Assembly (NCBI GenBank): GCA_900541135.1
Contig: UQIG01000026.1
Coordinates: 1 to 32,795 of the forward strand
DNA length: 32,795 nucleotides
Reading direction: 5' to 3'
Source: an uncultured Collinsella sp.
GTDB taxonomy: Bacteria > Actinomycetota > Coriobacteriia > Coriobacteriales > Coriobacteriaceae
The position numbers and the translations under genes were made by a program. The notes under the pieces were generated by a model. It made no database searches, was not told where the DNA came from, and was given only the letters and a program-made list of their open reading frames with translations. Position 1 is the stretch's first letter, and each line of letters begins with the position of its first letter. Shown piece by piece: positions 6,612 to 14,336 of the stretch.

Positions 6612-7730
6612 ATGAATCCAAATCCCTTTAAGCCGACGGCAGGCAAGCGGCCCCCGATGCTCATCGGTCGCGAGTCGGTCGTCGAAGATTTCGAGGAAGG
6701 GCTCGATAACGGCGCCGGAGCGCCGGGCAGGCTCATGCTCATTACGGGAAACCGCGGCTGCGGCAAGACGGTTCTCCTGCGGGAGCTGCAACGTCTAGCC
6801 AATGAGCGCGGATGGGCGGTTGTCTCCGATTCTGCTTCGCTTGGCTTGTGCGATCGCCTGGCCGACGCGCTTCGCTCGAATAAACCCGTTGTGACGTCAA
6901 TGGAGTTTGGGCCGTCGTTTGGTCGGATGTCGGTCGAGGCGGCTCGGGCAAAGGGCGAGACGCTACGGGGGCTGGTCAACGAGCGCCTCAAGAAGCTCGG
7001 TCCAGGCAAGGGCATCCTGTTTGCGATTGACGAGGCGCAATCTGCGTCAATCGAGGAACTGGCGGCTCTTGCCGTTCTCTATCAGCAGGTGCTCGGAGAC
7101 CAGGATGCCACGGGATTGCCCGATAGCGACCAGCGCGGTCTTGCGCTGGTGTTCGCCGGCTTGCCCAGTATGGTTGACGACCTACTCGAAGAGCCGAGCG
7201 TGACGTTTTTGCGCCGTGCTCAGCAGCGTGCGCTGGGGGCGATTTCTTTGCCCAAGGTGCGCGATTCATATGTCCAGACGGTCAAGGACACCGGTCTTTA
7301 CGTTGATGCGGAGACGGCGGACCTTGCGGCGCGCAAGAGTATGGGGCATCCCTACATGGTCCAGCTGGTGGGATATTACATGTGGCGCTCTGCTGTCCGG
7401 CGCAACTCGCAGGTCATTGAAAGGCGCGATGTCGAGGATGGCCATGCGGATGCCGTCTCCGAGTTCTACGAAGCGGTCGATGCGCCCCTGTATTATGGAT
7501 TGCGCAGTCCACAGCGCCTCTTTATCGAGGCCATGGCTACTGACGAGGGTAAGCCGACGCGCATGGCGGATATCATTGAGCGCTGCGATCGCACTCAGAG
7601 CTGGGCGAGTAAATATCGCGCAAGCCTGATTCGCGAGCGCGTCATCGAGGCCGCCGGATACGGCCTCGTCCGGTTTACCGTGCCCATGCTGGGCGAGTAC
7701 ATCCGCGACCGCGTTTTATGGCATGAGTAG
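6612..7730 (+). CDS. Orphan AAA-type ATPase with C-terminal winged helix (paralogue 1)
   Basis: The 372-residue protein has Walker A GNRGCGKT (46-53), Walker B ILFAIDEAQ (135-143) and a sensor-like LVFAGLPSMV. A conserved VTFLRRAQQRALG and a GHPYMVQLVGYYMW segment follow. The last 70 residues look like a winged helix (RMADIIERCDRTQSWASKYRASLIRERVIE). The layout is like the Cdc6/Orc1-type or STAND-type ATPases that occur as orphan genes. AGGAGG at 6601-6606 fixes the ATG at 6612 rather than the in-frame ATG at 6579. It overlaps the UvrA-like gene by eight bases, suggesting coupled translation. A paralogue lies at 10277-11377. The cellular role is unknown; a switch-like ATP-dependent DNA-binding role is inferred. 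Confidence 0.75.
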   Translation: MNPNPFKPTAGKRPPMLIGRESVVEDFEEGLDNGAGAPGRLMLITGNRGCGKTVLLRELQRLANERGWAVVSDSASLGLCDRLADALRSNKPVVTSMEFGPSFGRMSVEAARAKGETLRGLVNERLKKLGPGKGILFAIDEAQSASIEELAALAVLYQQVLGDQDATGLPDSDQRGLALVFAGLPSMVDDLLEEPSVTFLRRAQQRALGAISLPKVRDSYVQTVKDTGLYVDAETADLAARKSMGHPYMVQLVGYYMWRSAVRRNSQVIERRDVEDGHADAVSEFYEAVDAPLYYGLRSPQRLFIEAMATDEGKPTRMADIIERCDRTQSWASKYRASLIRERVIEAAGYGLVRFTVPMLGEYIRDRVLWHE

Positions 7731-10236
7731 GGTGATAAAGGTGACGGAACAGAAGATGAGCCCGCAGGCTATCGAGGTGCGTGGCGCGCGTGTACACAAC
7801 CTCAAGGACATCGATATCGATATTCCGCTGGGAAAGCTCGTGGGTATTGCCGGCGTGTCGGGTTCGGGCAAGAGCTCGCTGGCGCTGGGGGTTCTTTATG
7901 CCGAGGGCTCGCGCCGCTACTTGGAGGCGCTCAGCACCTATACCCGCCGTCGCCTGACGCAGGCCGAGCACGCCCAAGTGGACGAGGTGCTGCACGTGCC
8001 GGCGGCGCTCGCATTGCATCAGCGCCCCAGCGTGCCGGGCGTGCGCTCGACCTTTGGTACCATGACCGAGCTCAACAATAGTCTGCGTCTGCTCTTTAGC
8101 CGTTGCGCCCATCATGTGTGCCCGCGCTGCGGGGCGCGTGTGGAGCTGAGCCTTAACGTTGCCGCAGGCCTGTCGCTCACGTGTCCGACATGCGGCCGCG
8201 AGTTCTACGCGCCGAGTGCCGAGGACCTTGCCTTTAACAGTGGCGGTGCGTGTCCCACCTGCGGCGGCACCGGTGTCATGCGCGAGGTGGACGAGGCGAG
8301 CTTGGTACCCGACGAGTCAAAGACTATCAACGAGGGCGCGGTGCTTCCTTGGGGCACGCTCATGTGGGATCTGATGAAGCAGGTGGCCGGCGAGATGGGC
8401 GTGCGCACCGACGTGCCGTTTAACCAGCTCACGCCTCAAGAGCGCGACATCGTGTTTCATGGTCCGGCGGTTAAGAAGCACATCCTCTACGTGCCCAAAA
8501 ACGGCGAGGGCGCTACGCCACTCGACTTTACCTATTACAACGCCGTCTATACCGTCGAGAATGCGCTCGCCAAGGTCAAGGACGATAAGGGCTTAAAACG
8601 CGTTGCGCGCTTTTTGCGCGAGGGCCCATGCCGCGATTGCGGCGGCACGCGTCTCTCCGAGGCTGCGCGCCAGCCCCAGGTGCGCGGTATCAATCTGGCG
8701 CAGGCGGCGGCTATGACGCTGGGCGAGGCGATTGAGTGGGTGCGCGGGGTGCCCGCATTCTTGCCGCCCGAGATGCGGCCCATGGCGACGGATATCTGCG
8801 ATTCGTTTTTGAGCGCGGCCCGTCGTCTGGTCGACTTGGGTCTCGATTACCTTTCACTCGACCGCGCCGGCGCCACGCTTTCCACGGGTGAGCGCCAACG
8901 CGTGCAGCTTGCTCGCGTGGTGCGTAACCGATCGACAGGCGTGCTTTATGTGCTGGACGAGCCTTCGATCGGCTTGCATCCTGCCAATGTCGACGGCCTG
9001 GTAGGCGTGATGCGAGATCTGGTGGATGACGGTAACACCGTGGTTGTTGTCGACCACGATACGCGCGTACTGGCGGATGCCGACTATCTGGTCGAGATGG
9101 GTCCCGTTGCCGGAGCAGGCGGCGGTAATGTGATTGCCACTGGCACGGTGGACGAGGTCGAACAATCGCAGGGCAGTCGCATCGCGCCGTTTTTGCGCTC
9201 AGAGTCCAAGCGCTTGCGTCCGCAGGTGACTGATGAGGAAATGTTCGACCAGGGCCATATCCGCATGGCAACCGAGGCCATCCATACCGTCAAACCGCTC
9301 GAAGTCGATATCCCGCGCGGCCGCCTTGTCGCGGTGACGGGCGTTTCGGGTTCGGGCAAGACGACGTTGGTGCTCGAGACGCTCATCCCGGCGCTCAAGG
9401 CGCAGGCAGCCGGCGAACGCTTGCCGGGGCACGTGCGTTGGGTCGATGCCGAGGGCATTGCCCGTGCCAACCTGATTGACGCCACGCCCATCGGTGCCAA
9501 CGTGCGCTCGACGGTAGCGACCTATGCCGACATTCATGACGAGCTGCGCCGCGCCTTTGCACGTACGCCCGAGGCCAAGGCGGCGGGATATAAGGCGGGC
9601 GCCTTTAGCTACAACACCGGTGCCCTGCGCTGCCCTACGTGCGACGGCACGGGCTCGATATCGCTTGACGTGCAGTTTCTGCCCGACGTCGAGATCGTCT
9701 GCCCGGCATGCCGTGGCTCGCGCTACGCCGAGGCCGCCTCGCATATCCATCGCGAAGGCAAGGATGGCAGTCTGCTTACGTTGCCGCAGCTTATGGATAT
9801 GAGCGTGGACGAGGCACTCGACGCTACGGTGGGACTCAAGAAAGTTCAGGTGCGCTTGCAGACCTTGCACGACCTGGGCCTGGGTTATCTCACGCTTGGC
9901 GAGCCCACACCGGCGCTTTCGGGCGGTGAGGCACAGCGCCTTAAGCTCGCGAGTGAGATGGGCCGCGTGCAGGATGATGCCGTATTCGTATTTGACGAGC
10001 CCACGATCGGACTACATCCGCTCGATGTTCAGGTGTTGCTGAGTGTGTTCGACGGACTCGTTGCCAAGGGCGCCACAGTTGTCGTGATCGAGCATGACCT
10101 CGACCTTATCCGCAACGCCGATTACGTGATCGACATGGGCCCGGGCGGTGGCGACGCCGGCGGGCAAATCGTCTGCGCCGGCACTCCGGTCGACATCGCA
10201 GTTTGCTCCGCAAGCATCACCGGCCGCTATCTATAG
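7723..10236 (+). CDS. UvrA-like ABC ATPase (excinuclease subunit A paralogue)
   Basis: The 837-residue protein has the paired ABC ATPase layout of UvrA. It begins EVRGARVHNLKDIDIDIP and has Walker A GVSGSGKSSL. A first zinc module uses CPRC and CPTC pairs. Signature motifs are LSTGERQRVQLARV and LSGGEAQRLKLA, Walker B motifs are LYVLDEPSIGLHP and VFVFDEPTIGLHP, and the second Walker A is GVSGSGKTTLV. A second zinc module CPTCDGTG/CPACRGSRY is present. At 837 residues it is shorter than housekeeping UvrA (about 940), as in the UvrA2/drug-resistance type. It may recognise damaged or intercalated DNA. The start is uncertain: ATG 7723 overlaps the ATPase stop, while ATG 7756 gives the more typical N-terminus MSPQAIEVRGARVHNL. 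It ends one base before a perfect palindrome. Confidence 0.82.
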   Translation: MSRVIKVTEQKMSPQAIEVRGARVHNLKDIDIDIPLGKLVGIAGVSGSGKSSLALGVLYAEGSRRYLEALSTYTRRRLTQAEHAQVDEVLHVPAALALHQRPSVPGVRSTFGTMTELNNSLRLLFSRCAHHVCPRCGARVELSLNVAAGLSLTCPTCGREFYAPSAEDLAFNSGGACPTCGGTGVMREVDEASLVPDESKTINEGAVLPWGTLMWDLMKQVAGEMGVRTDVPFNQLTPQERDIVFHGPAVKKHILYVPKNGEGATPLDFTYYNAVYTVENALAKVKDDKGLKRVARFLREGPCRDCGGTRLSEAARQPQVRGINLAQAAAMTLGEAIEWVRGVPAFLPPEMRPMATDICDSFLSAARRLVDLGLDYLSLDRAGATLSTGERQRVQLARVVRNRSTGVLYVLDEPSIGLHPANVDGLVGVMRDLVDDGNTVVVVDHDTRVLADADYLVEMGPVAGAGGGNVIATGTVDEVEQSQGSRIAPFLRSESKRLRPQVTDEEMFDQGHIRMATEAIHTVKPLEVDIPRGRLVAVTGVSGSGKTTLVLETLIPALKAQAAGERLPGHVRWVDAEGIARANLIDATPIGANVRSTVATYADIHDELRRAFARTPEAKAAGYKAGAFSYNTGALRCPTCDGTGSISLDVQFLPDVEIVCPACRGSRYAEAASHIHREGKDGSLLTLPQLMDMSVDEALDATVGLKKVQVRLQTLHDLGLGYLTLGEPTPALSGGEAQRLKLASEMGRVQDDAVFVFDEPTIGLHPLDVQVLLSVFDGLVAKGATVVVIEHDLDLIRNADYVIDMGPGGGDAGGQIVCAGTPVDIAVCSASITGRYL

Positions 10237-10237
10237 A

Positions 10238-10272
10238 CAATGAGGCAAAGGGACAGTCCCTTTGCCTCATTG
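10238..10272. repeat. GGGACAG perfect palindrome (copy 4)
   Basis: CAATGAGGCAAAGGGAC (10238-10254) is followed by one A and then its exact 17-base complement to 10272. It fills nearly all of the 40-base gap between the convergent stop codons of the UvrA-like gene (10236) and the second ATPase (10277). It could act as a terminator for both strands, although each stem is followed by few T residues. Confidence 0.85.
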
Positions 10273-10276
10273 ATGC

Positions 10277-11377
10277 CTATTTCACGCATTGAGCTGCGAG
10301 ATAGTCGCGGAAGAATGGCAATTCAAATGCGACGAGCCCTCGTCCTCGCTCCCCGATGATGCCGGCGTCTATCATGCGGCGTCGGTAGCGGGAGACCTGC
10401 TGCGGCGAACGCTTAAGGCGCTCGACAAGGTCAGCGGTGGTGGACTCTTCCTCGTCATCGAGCATGGCGATGAGGAATCGCTTGTCCTCTGCAGTGAGTT
10501 CCCGATAGGTTGCCGCGAGGATTCGGTCGTCCATCTCGTCGCGCGCGATTTTGATTCCCAGGTCAAAGTCGCGTGACGAGATTTCCTTCGAATCGCTTGT
10601 GAGATCCCAGGCACGGTAACCTACGAGTTGCAATAGGAAGGGAAATCCAGAGATCGAGCGAACGGCTCTATCGATTCCCTCAGCATCTGCCAGGCGATCG
10701 TTTTCCTGGATTGTGCGAATCAAGGCCTCGCGTACGTCATAGTCGGCAATGCGACCCAGATGATATTGTTGGGCGCGGCGAAGGAACGAGACCGTCTTGT
10801 GGTTCAGCAACGTAGAGACGTTGTTGGGAAGTCCCGCCATAAGCAAGGCGACGCGTTTCCCATCGGTCACAAAGTGCTGATACGTGGCTGCGAGTTGGAT
10901 CATCTCGTCGAGTGTCGGGTCCACCTCGTCAACCGTGACGAGCAGACCGGTGCCCGCCTCGTTGAGCTGGTCGATGATGTCGCTCATGCGATAACGCCAG
11001 GTTGAAGCATCGTGAACGCGATTGACCTCGACGCTGCCGAGCGGTGCAATTCCGAGACCGGTGACTTCGAAGTTCTTAGACGGGTCGATAAGATGGCCGG
11101 CAGCACGTTTCGCCCCGAACTCGATTTCCTCAAGCATTCCCGGGAGCGCGGTCGTCTTTACGGCTATCCAGCCGTGGGATTCCGCCCTTGTCGCGAGCGA
11201 CGACATGAGAGCGGTTTTACCGGTTCCACGTGCGCCTGAGAAGATCGAGGTCAATTCTGGGCGCCTGCGCTGACTCAAGAAGGCACGGTCCAAATCCCGA
11301 ATAATCTGTTGTCTGCCAGCGAGATGGGCAGGAACCTCACCAAAACTGGGGGTAAACGGGTTCTCGAGATATTCCAC
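10277..11377 (-). CDS. Orphan AAA-type ATPase with C-terminal winged helix (paralogue 2)
   Basis: The 366-residue protein is related to the ATPase at 6612. Walker A is GARGTGKT (48-55) and Walker B LLVTVDEVD (145-153). Both share the sensor-like motif AGLP (LLMAGLPNNV), the VSFLRRAQQYHLG segment and the GFPFLLQLVGYRAWD segment. The C-terminus (STTADLVERLKRSPQQVSRYRRRMIDAGII) looks like a winged helix that could bind DNA. Translation probably starts at GTG 11377, five bases after AGGAGG (minus strand, around 11383-11388); no ATG is near. Three direct repeats at 20-bp period lie upstream. It is convergent with the UvrA-like gene. Function unknown; a self-regulating ATP-dependent switch is an inference from the repeats and helix. 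Confidence 0.75.
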   Translation of the reverse strand: MEYLENPFTPSFGEVPAHLAGRQQIIRDLDRAFLSQRRRPELTSIFSGARGTGKTALMSSLATRAESHGWIAVKTTALPGMLEEIEFGAKRAAGHLIDPSKNFEVTGLGIAPLGSVEVNRVHDASTWRYRMSDIIDQLNEAGTGLLVTVDEVDPTLDEMIQLAATYQHFVTDGKRVALLMAGLPNNVSTLLNHKTVSFLRRAQQYHLGRIADYDVREALIRTIQENDRLADAEGIDRAVRSISGFPFLLQLVGYRAWDLTSDSKEISSRDFDLGIKIARDEMDDRILAATYRELTAEDKRFLIAMLDDEEESTTADLVERLKRSPQQVSRYRRRMIDAGIIGERGRGLVAFELPFFRDYLAAQCVK

Positions 11378-11401
11378 AATGCCCTCCTTTAGCGTCTCGG
11401 G

Positions 11402-11453
11402 TTAATTTCATTTTATTCTAGTTAATCTCAATTAAAAACGATTAATTTCATTT
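11402..11453 (-). promoter_or_regulatory. Three direct repeats at 20-bp period upstream of ATPase 2
   Basis: TTAATTTCATTT (11402-11413), TTAATCTCAATT (11422-11433) and TTAATTTCATTT (11442-11453) start exactly 20 bases apart. The array ends 25 bases before the GTG start of the ATPase on the minus strand. This looks like a phased operator array overlapping the promoter. It matches the 20-bp spacing, but not the sequence, of the pair before paralogue 1. Confidence 0.65.
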
Positions 11454-11520
11454 CAAAGCATAAGGTTGGCGCCGTGCGTTATCGAAGCGGTGCTTGAATA
11501 GCTTACGTTGGAGCCCGAAA

Positions 11521-11535
11521 ATGGGTTCAACCCAT
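11521..11535. other. Palindrome upstream of the serine recombinase
   Basis: ATGGGTT, one C, then AACCCAT (11521-11535) is a perfect 15-base palindrome 80 bases before the recombinase start. It is a candidate operator or recombination core; nothing else supports either. It lies between GAGCCC (about 11512-11517) and GGGCTC, which are also complementary. Confidence 0.35.
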
Positions 11536-11614
11536 TCGCGAAATTTGCACGCCCTATTGTGAGTGGGCTCTCAGATGATCTGAAGCTGCCATCGTGCGGC
11601 TGATAGGGGCAATC

Positions 11615-12250
11615 ATGAAAAACAGAATCTATGGGTATGCTCGAGTTTCGTCAGCAGATCAGAACCTGGATCGCCAACTGGATGCGCTGGAGCGGTTTCC
11701 GGTCCAAACGAATTTGATCTATGCTGACAAAGCGAGTGGAAAGGACTTCAGGCGTCCTCAGTACCGGCGTCTTCTTCGTCGTCTGCGCGAAGGGGACGTT
11801 CTGGTGATTAAGAGTATCGATCGATTGGGTCGCGACTACCGTGAAGTTATCGATGAATGGCGTCGCCTAACGACGGACAAACGCGTTGCCATCGTGGTGC
11901 TCGATATGCCATTGCTTGATACACGCGAACAACCCAATGGAATTACGGGGACTTTTATTGCCGATCTAGTGCTTCAGGTTTTGAGTTACGTGGCTCAGGT
12001 GGAGCGCGAAAACATAAAGCAGCGCCAGGCGGAGGGTATCGCGTCGGCGCGTCTGCGGGGTGTGAGATTTGGGAGACCGACGCTCGAACGTCCGGATGGC
12101 TACCGCGATGTCATCAAATCATTTGAAGGAGGTGAGGTTACGAGACAAGAGGCCGCAATGCTTTTGAACGTTAGCGCATCGACGTTTGATCGTTGGAGAC
12201 GGGCGGACGCGAACGGATATGACCGTTCGCCGTCTGCCCGTCCTCTTTAG
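11615..12250 (+). CDS. Serine recombinase (resolvase/invertase family)
   Basis: The 211-residue protein is a small serine recombinase. It opens MKNRIYGYARVSSADQ, with catalytic Ser12 in the ARVS motif, then DKASGKDFRRPQYRRLLR. The arginine-rich active-site motif LVIKSIDRLGRDYREVIDEW and the long dimer helix ERENIKQRQAEGIASARLRG follow. The end is a helix-turn-helix (TRQEAAMLLNVSASTFDRWRR) for site binding. An in-frame GTG at 11594 exists, but ATG 11615 gives the family's normal N-terminus, with only a weak GGGG ribosome binding site. Family members invert or resolve DNA at short crossover sites. No transposase lies beside it and no clear pair of crossover sites was seen. It begins an AT-richer segment, consistent with transfer. 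Confidence 0.85.
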   Translation: MKNRIYGYARVSSADQNLDRQLDALERFPVQTNLIYADKASGKDFRRPQYRRLLRRLREGDVLVIKSIDRLGRDYREVIDEWRRLTTDKRVAIVVLDMPLLDTREQPNGITGTFIADLVLQVLSYVAQVERENIKQRQAEGIASARLRGVRFGRPTLERPDGYRDVIKSFEGGEVTRQEAAMLLNVSASTFDRWRRADANGYDRSPSARPL

Positions 12251-12258
12251 CTAGACAT

Positions 12259-12376
12259 TTTGACGAGGGGAGTTTATTGCACAGGGCCCACTCCTTCCCT
12301 CGATGTTTATCCAGTTCACGCCCTTGAATCAAATAGTGCCACTGCGTCGCCAATTCGTCTGCTATTTGACGAGGGG
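12259..12376 (+). repeat. Direct repeat TTTGACGAGGGG flanking the recombinase-lipoprotein gap
   Basis: TTTGACGAGGGG occurs at 12259-12270 and 12365-12376. Both copies are followed by (G)AG and then T/A-rich DNA. The second copy lies about 30 bases before the secreted protein gene. The repeats may be regulator sites or the scar of a small duplication. Confidence 0.45.
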
Positions 12377-12405
12377 GAGGTTAAACGACTACCAAGGGAT
12401 ATGTA

Positions 12406-13290
12406 ATGAAGAAAAAGTTATTTACGGCAGTTCTGGCTTTTAGCGCGGCGGCGCTAATCGGCATTTCTCTACCACTCGGAATTACGGGTCGCGGCTGGAG
12501 TCCGACATGCGCATTTGCAGCGACTAAGAAAAGCGGAAAGAAGCCAAAGCCAGGTAAGAAGGATTCAGTAAAAATCGATCAACTAAACTGGAGTGTCTCA
12601 GAAGGCGTTGTTGATGGCGTCGAGATGATGACATTTGAATATGACAATAAATCGAGCTTCGATATTGCTCAGTTCACTATTCAGTTTGAGCCGAAAGGGG
12701 AGTTGACTGACGAACAGAAACTTCTGTTTACTGACGTTTTTGATGAGGAAGAGGCTACGCACGATTATTCAACGCTGAAAATGACGGCGGATAGCCAGCG
12801 AATCGTCGAGAAGCGAGAATCGGTTGATAGCGTTCCGTGCATTACCCATGGTGACTATGTCGCCAATGCCCAGCAGAATCAATATGACCTGATGGAGCCT
12901 TCAGTGGCGACTATTGCCTATCTAGGCGGCGATGGAAAGATATATCTCGAGTACTATAGTTTCAAGTCGAAAACCTATACGACTTCATCAAAGGGCGGTG
13001 TCAAGGCGTATGACTGGCCAACAAAAGCCCTTGCAAAATCCTTGCCGAAGCCTGACTGCCCTATCGTCTATACGTCGTTAGACGAAAAAGACTGCCTTTC
13101 GTTTGTCGCATTTGGCATCGATCATGATGGGTACGACAAATACATCAAAGCTTGCAAGAAAAAGGGATACAAGGACATCGAATATTCGTATGACAGCAGT
13201 TTTTGCGCAAAGGATAAAAAGGGACGGGAACTGATGATCGGATATAGCGACCGAGATCAGCGGATGGACGTCAGCGTTTCAGTTGATTAA
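12406..13290 (+). CDS. Secreted protein with C-terminal DUF6591-like domain
   Basis: The 294-residue protein has a classical Sec signal peptide: KKK, a hydrophobic stretch to about residue 27, and a CAFA-A cleavage site near residue 38. No lipobox cysteine is at the right place. A lysine-rich linker (KKSGKKPKPGKKD) follows. A beta-rich domain with LNWSVSEG and FDIAQFTIQFEPKG comes next. The end (YDKYIKACKKKGYKDIEYSYDSSFCAKDKKGRELMIGYSDRDQRMDVSV) resembles the small DUF6591-type domain seen in Coriobacteriia proteins; this match is from memory and tentative. ATG 12406 follows AAGGGAT. Codon use is AT-richer than in flanking genes, suggesting acquisition together with the recombinase. Role unknown; it acts outside the membrane. 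Confidence 0.65.
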   Translation: MKKKLFTAVLAFSAAALIGISLPLGITGRGWSPTCAFAATKKSGKKPKPGKKDSVKIDQLNWSVSEGVVDGVEMMTFEYDNKSSFDIAQFTIQFEPKGELTDEQKLLFTDVFDEEEATHDYSTLKMTADSQRIVEKRESVDSVPCITHGDYVANAQQNQYDLMEPSVATIAYLGGDGKIYLEYYSFKSKTYTTSSKGGVKAYDWPTKALAKSLPKPDCPIVYTSLDEKDCLSFVAFGIDHDGYDKYIKACKKKGYKDIEYSYDSSFCAKDKKGRELMIGYSDRDQRMDVSVSVD

Positions 13291-13337
13291 GTTGGGCATA
13301 TGATCGAATGATCAACGCGTTATGATGCCTATGTATG

Positions 13338-13377
13338 GATTGGGGTGCCGGCCTATGGTCTGTGCCCCAATCTTTCT
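13338..13377 (+). terminator. Intrinsic terminator after the secreted protein gene
   Basis: GATTGGGG (13338-13345) pairs with CCCCAATC (13365-13372), followed by TTTCT. The loop is large (19 bases) with some internal pairing. Confidence 0.6.
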
Positions 13378-13413
13378 AAAGTTACGTGCAGCAGAATAGG
13401 TATTAAATTAACG

Positions 13414-13431
13414 TATGAATGTGTATTCATA
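13414..13431. promoter_or_regulatory. Dyad upstream of the DUF4230 gene
   Basis: TATGAAT (13414-13420) and ATTCATA (13425-13431) are perfect 7-bp arms with a GTGT spacer, in an AT-rich gap. Promoter-like TTGACA (13467) and TATAAA (13484) follow, but their spacing is poor. It is a candidate operator only. Confidence 0.35.
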
Positions 13432-13538
13432 TTATGTTGGATTTAAGTCCTTCCTTTCTGAATTGGTTGACATCAAAACCCAATATAAATGAATTGAGTC
13501 TGTAATTACCCTGAGGACAACTGGAGGACAAGGGCTAA

Positions 13539-14186
13539 ATGAGCGTTTCCAATCCGTTTAAAACAATTGGCCAGAAGATAATTGTCGCCCTATTGGCGTT
13601 AGGCTTGATTGCAGCTTGTGGCGGCTGCGTGTACCTGTGGTTGACGCGCGATCAGACCGTTATAAGCGATGATTCGATTCGGGAAGAAATTAAGCCGGTA
13701 ACGAAGTTGCTTACCTACGAATACGATTTTACTCAGGTTCTATATATTGACGATGCAGGGAATCCGTTTGGTTTTAACAACCCATTTACTACTAAGCGAT
13801 ATGTGGCGACCATCGATGGCAAGGCGGATATCGGCCTGAACGTAGACGATGAGAACCTGAAGGTAAAAGTCCATCGTTCGAAAAACAACGAGTCGGTAAT
13901 AAAATCTGTTAATGTTACGCTTCCGCATTCCGAGATCGTGACGTTGTCAACGGATCCGAACTCGCTTAAAAAGTACGTTGAGGACAATGGTTTTCTTAAT
14001 TGGAATCAGGTCAGTACGGACGATTTAAATAAATTGCTTCAGCAGGCTGATAAGGACCAGAGGCAAAAGGTTCAAGAAAGTGGCATGCTGGAAAAATCTG
14101 ATGAACGTGCAGTAAAACTGGTGAAAAAGCAGGTGTCGACGTTCTGTGGTCCAGACGTAAGGGTCAATGTCGAATTCGAAGATTAA
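13539..14186 (+). CDS. DUF4230-family membrane-anchored protein
   Basis: The 215-residue protein has one N-terminal hydrophobic segment (about residues 12-35) that should anchor it in the membrane with the rest outside. The body matches the DUF4230 pattern: TYEYDFTQVLYIDDAGNPFG, NNPFTTKRYVATIDGKADIGLN, VNVTLPHSEI and a charged helical end (DQRQKVQESGMLEKSDERAVKLVKKQVS). The family is widespread in gut bacteria, often in cell-surface gene sets, and has no established biochemical role. GGAGGAC lies about a dozen bases before ATG 13539. Base composition is AT-rich, like the preceding secreted protein, so the two probably arrived together. The segment LIAACGGC could be mistaken for a lipobox. Confidence 0.7.
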   Translation: MSVSNPFKTIGQKIIVALLALGLIAACGGCVYLWLTRDQTVISDDSIREEIKPVTKLLTYEYDFTQVLYIDDAGNPFGFNNPFTTKRYVATIDGKADIGLNVDDENLKVKVHRSKNNESVIKSVNVTLPHSEIVTLSTDPNSLKKYVEDNGFLNWNQVSTDDLNKLLQQADKDQRQKVQESGMLEKSDERAVKLVKKQVSTFCGPDVRVNVEFED

Positions 14187-14222
14187 TATCTACCTTTGAA
14201 ATCAAATTACTGATTCAGCTGA

Positions 14223-14263
14223 ATGCCCGCTATCGCGATGCCTTACGTTGCGATAGCGGGCAT
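14223..14263 (+). terminator. Terminator-like hairpin after DUF4230 gene
   Basis: ATGCCCGCTATCGC (14223-14236) and its exact complement (14250-14263) form a 14-bp stem with a 13-base loop. A weak T-rich tail follows (TCTGATTTCG). Confidence 0.7.
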
Positions 14264-14287
14264 CTCTGATTTCGTTTGAAGGGTGTC

Positions 14288-14336
14288 AATGTGACAATTG
14301 TCCGATATGACAACGAGACTGTCCCTTTGTCACATT
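14288..14336 (-). repeat. GGGACAG palindromic element (copy 5), carries trmL stop
   Basis: On the minus strand AATGTGACAA (14336-14327) starts the element, then AGGGACAGTCTCG. An inner partial arm TTGTCA and an outer arm TTGTCACATT (14297-14288) follow. The trmL stop TGA (14332-14330) is in the left arm. This arm type (TGTGACAAA) is the same as in copy 3 at 6512. Confidence 0.75.

Noticed and set aside
5055..6791. 578-residue minus-strand frame opposite the GTPase
   Set aside because: It is the antisense of a well-matched GTPase and has no recognisable domain or ribosome binding site.
13606..13640. Lipobox in the DUF4230 protein (AACGGC)
   Set aside because: The cysteine lies inside a long hydrophobic segment, more like a membrane anchor than a lipoprotein signal.
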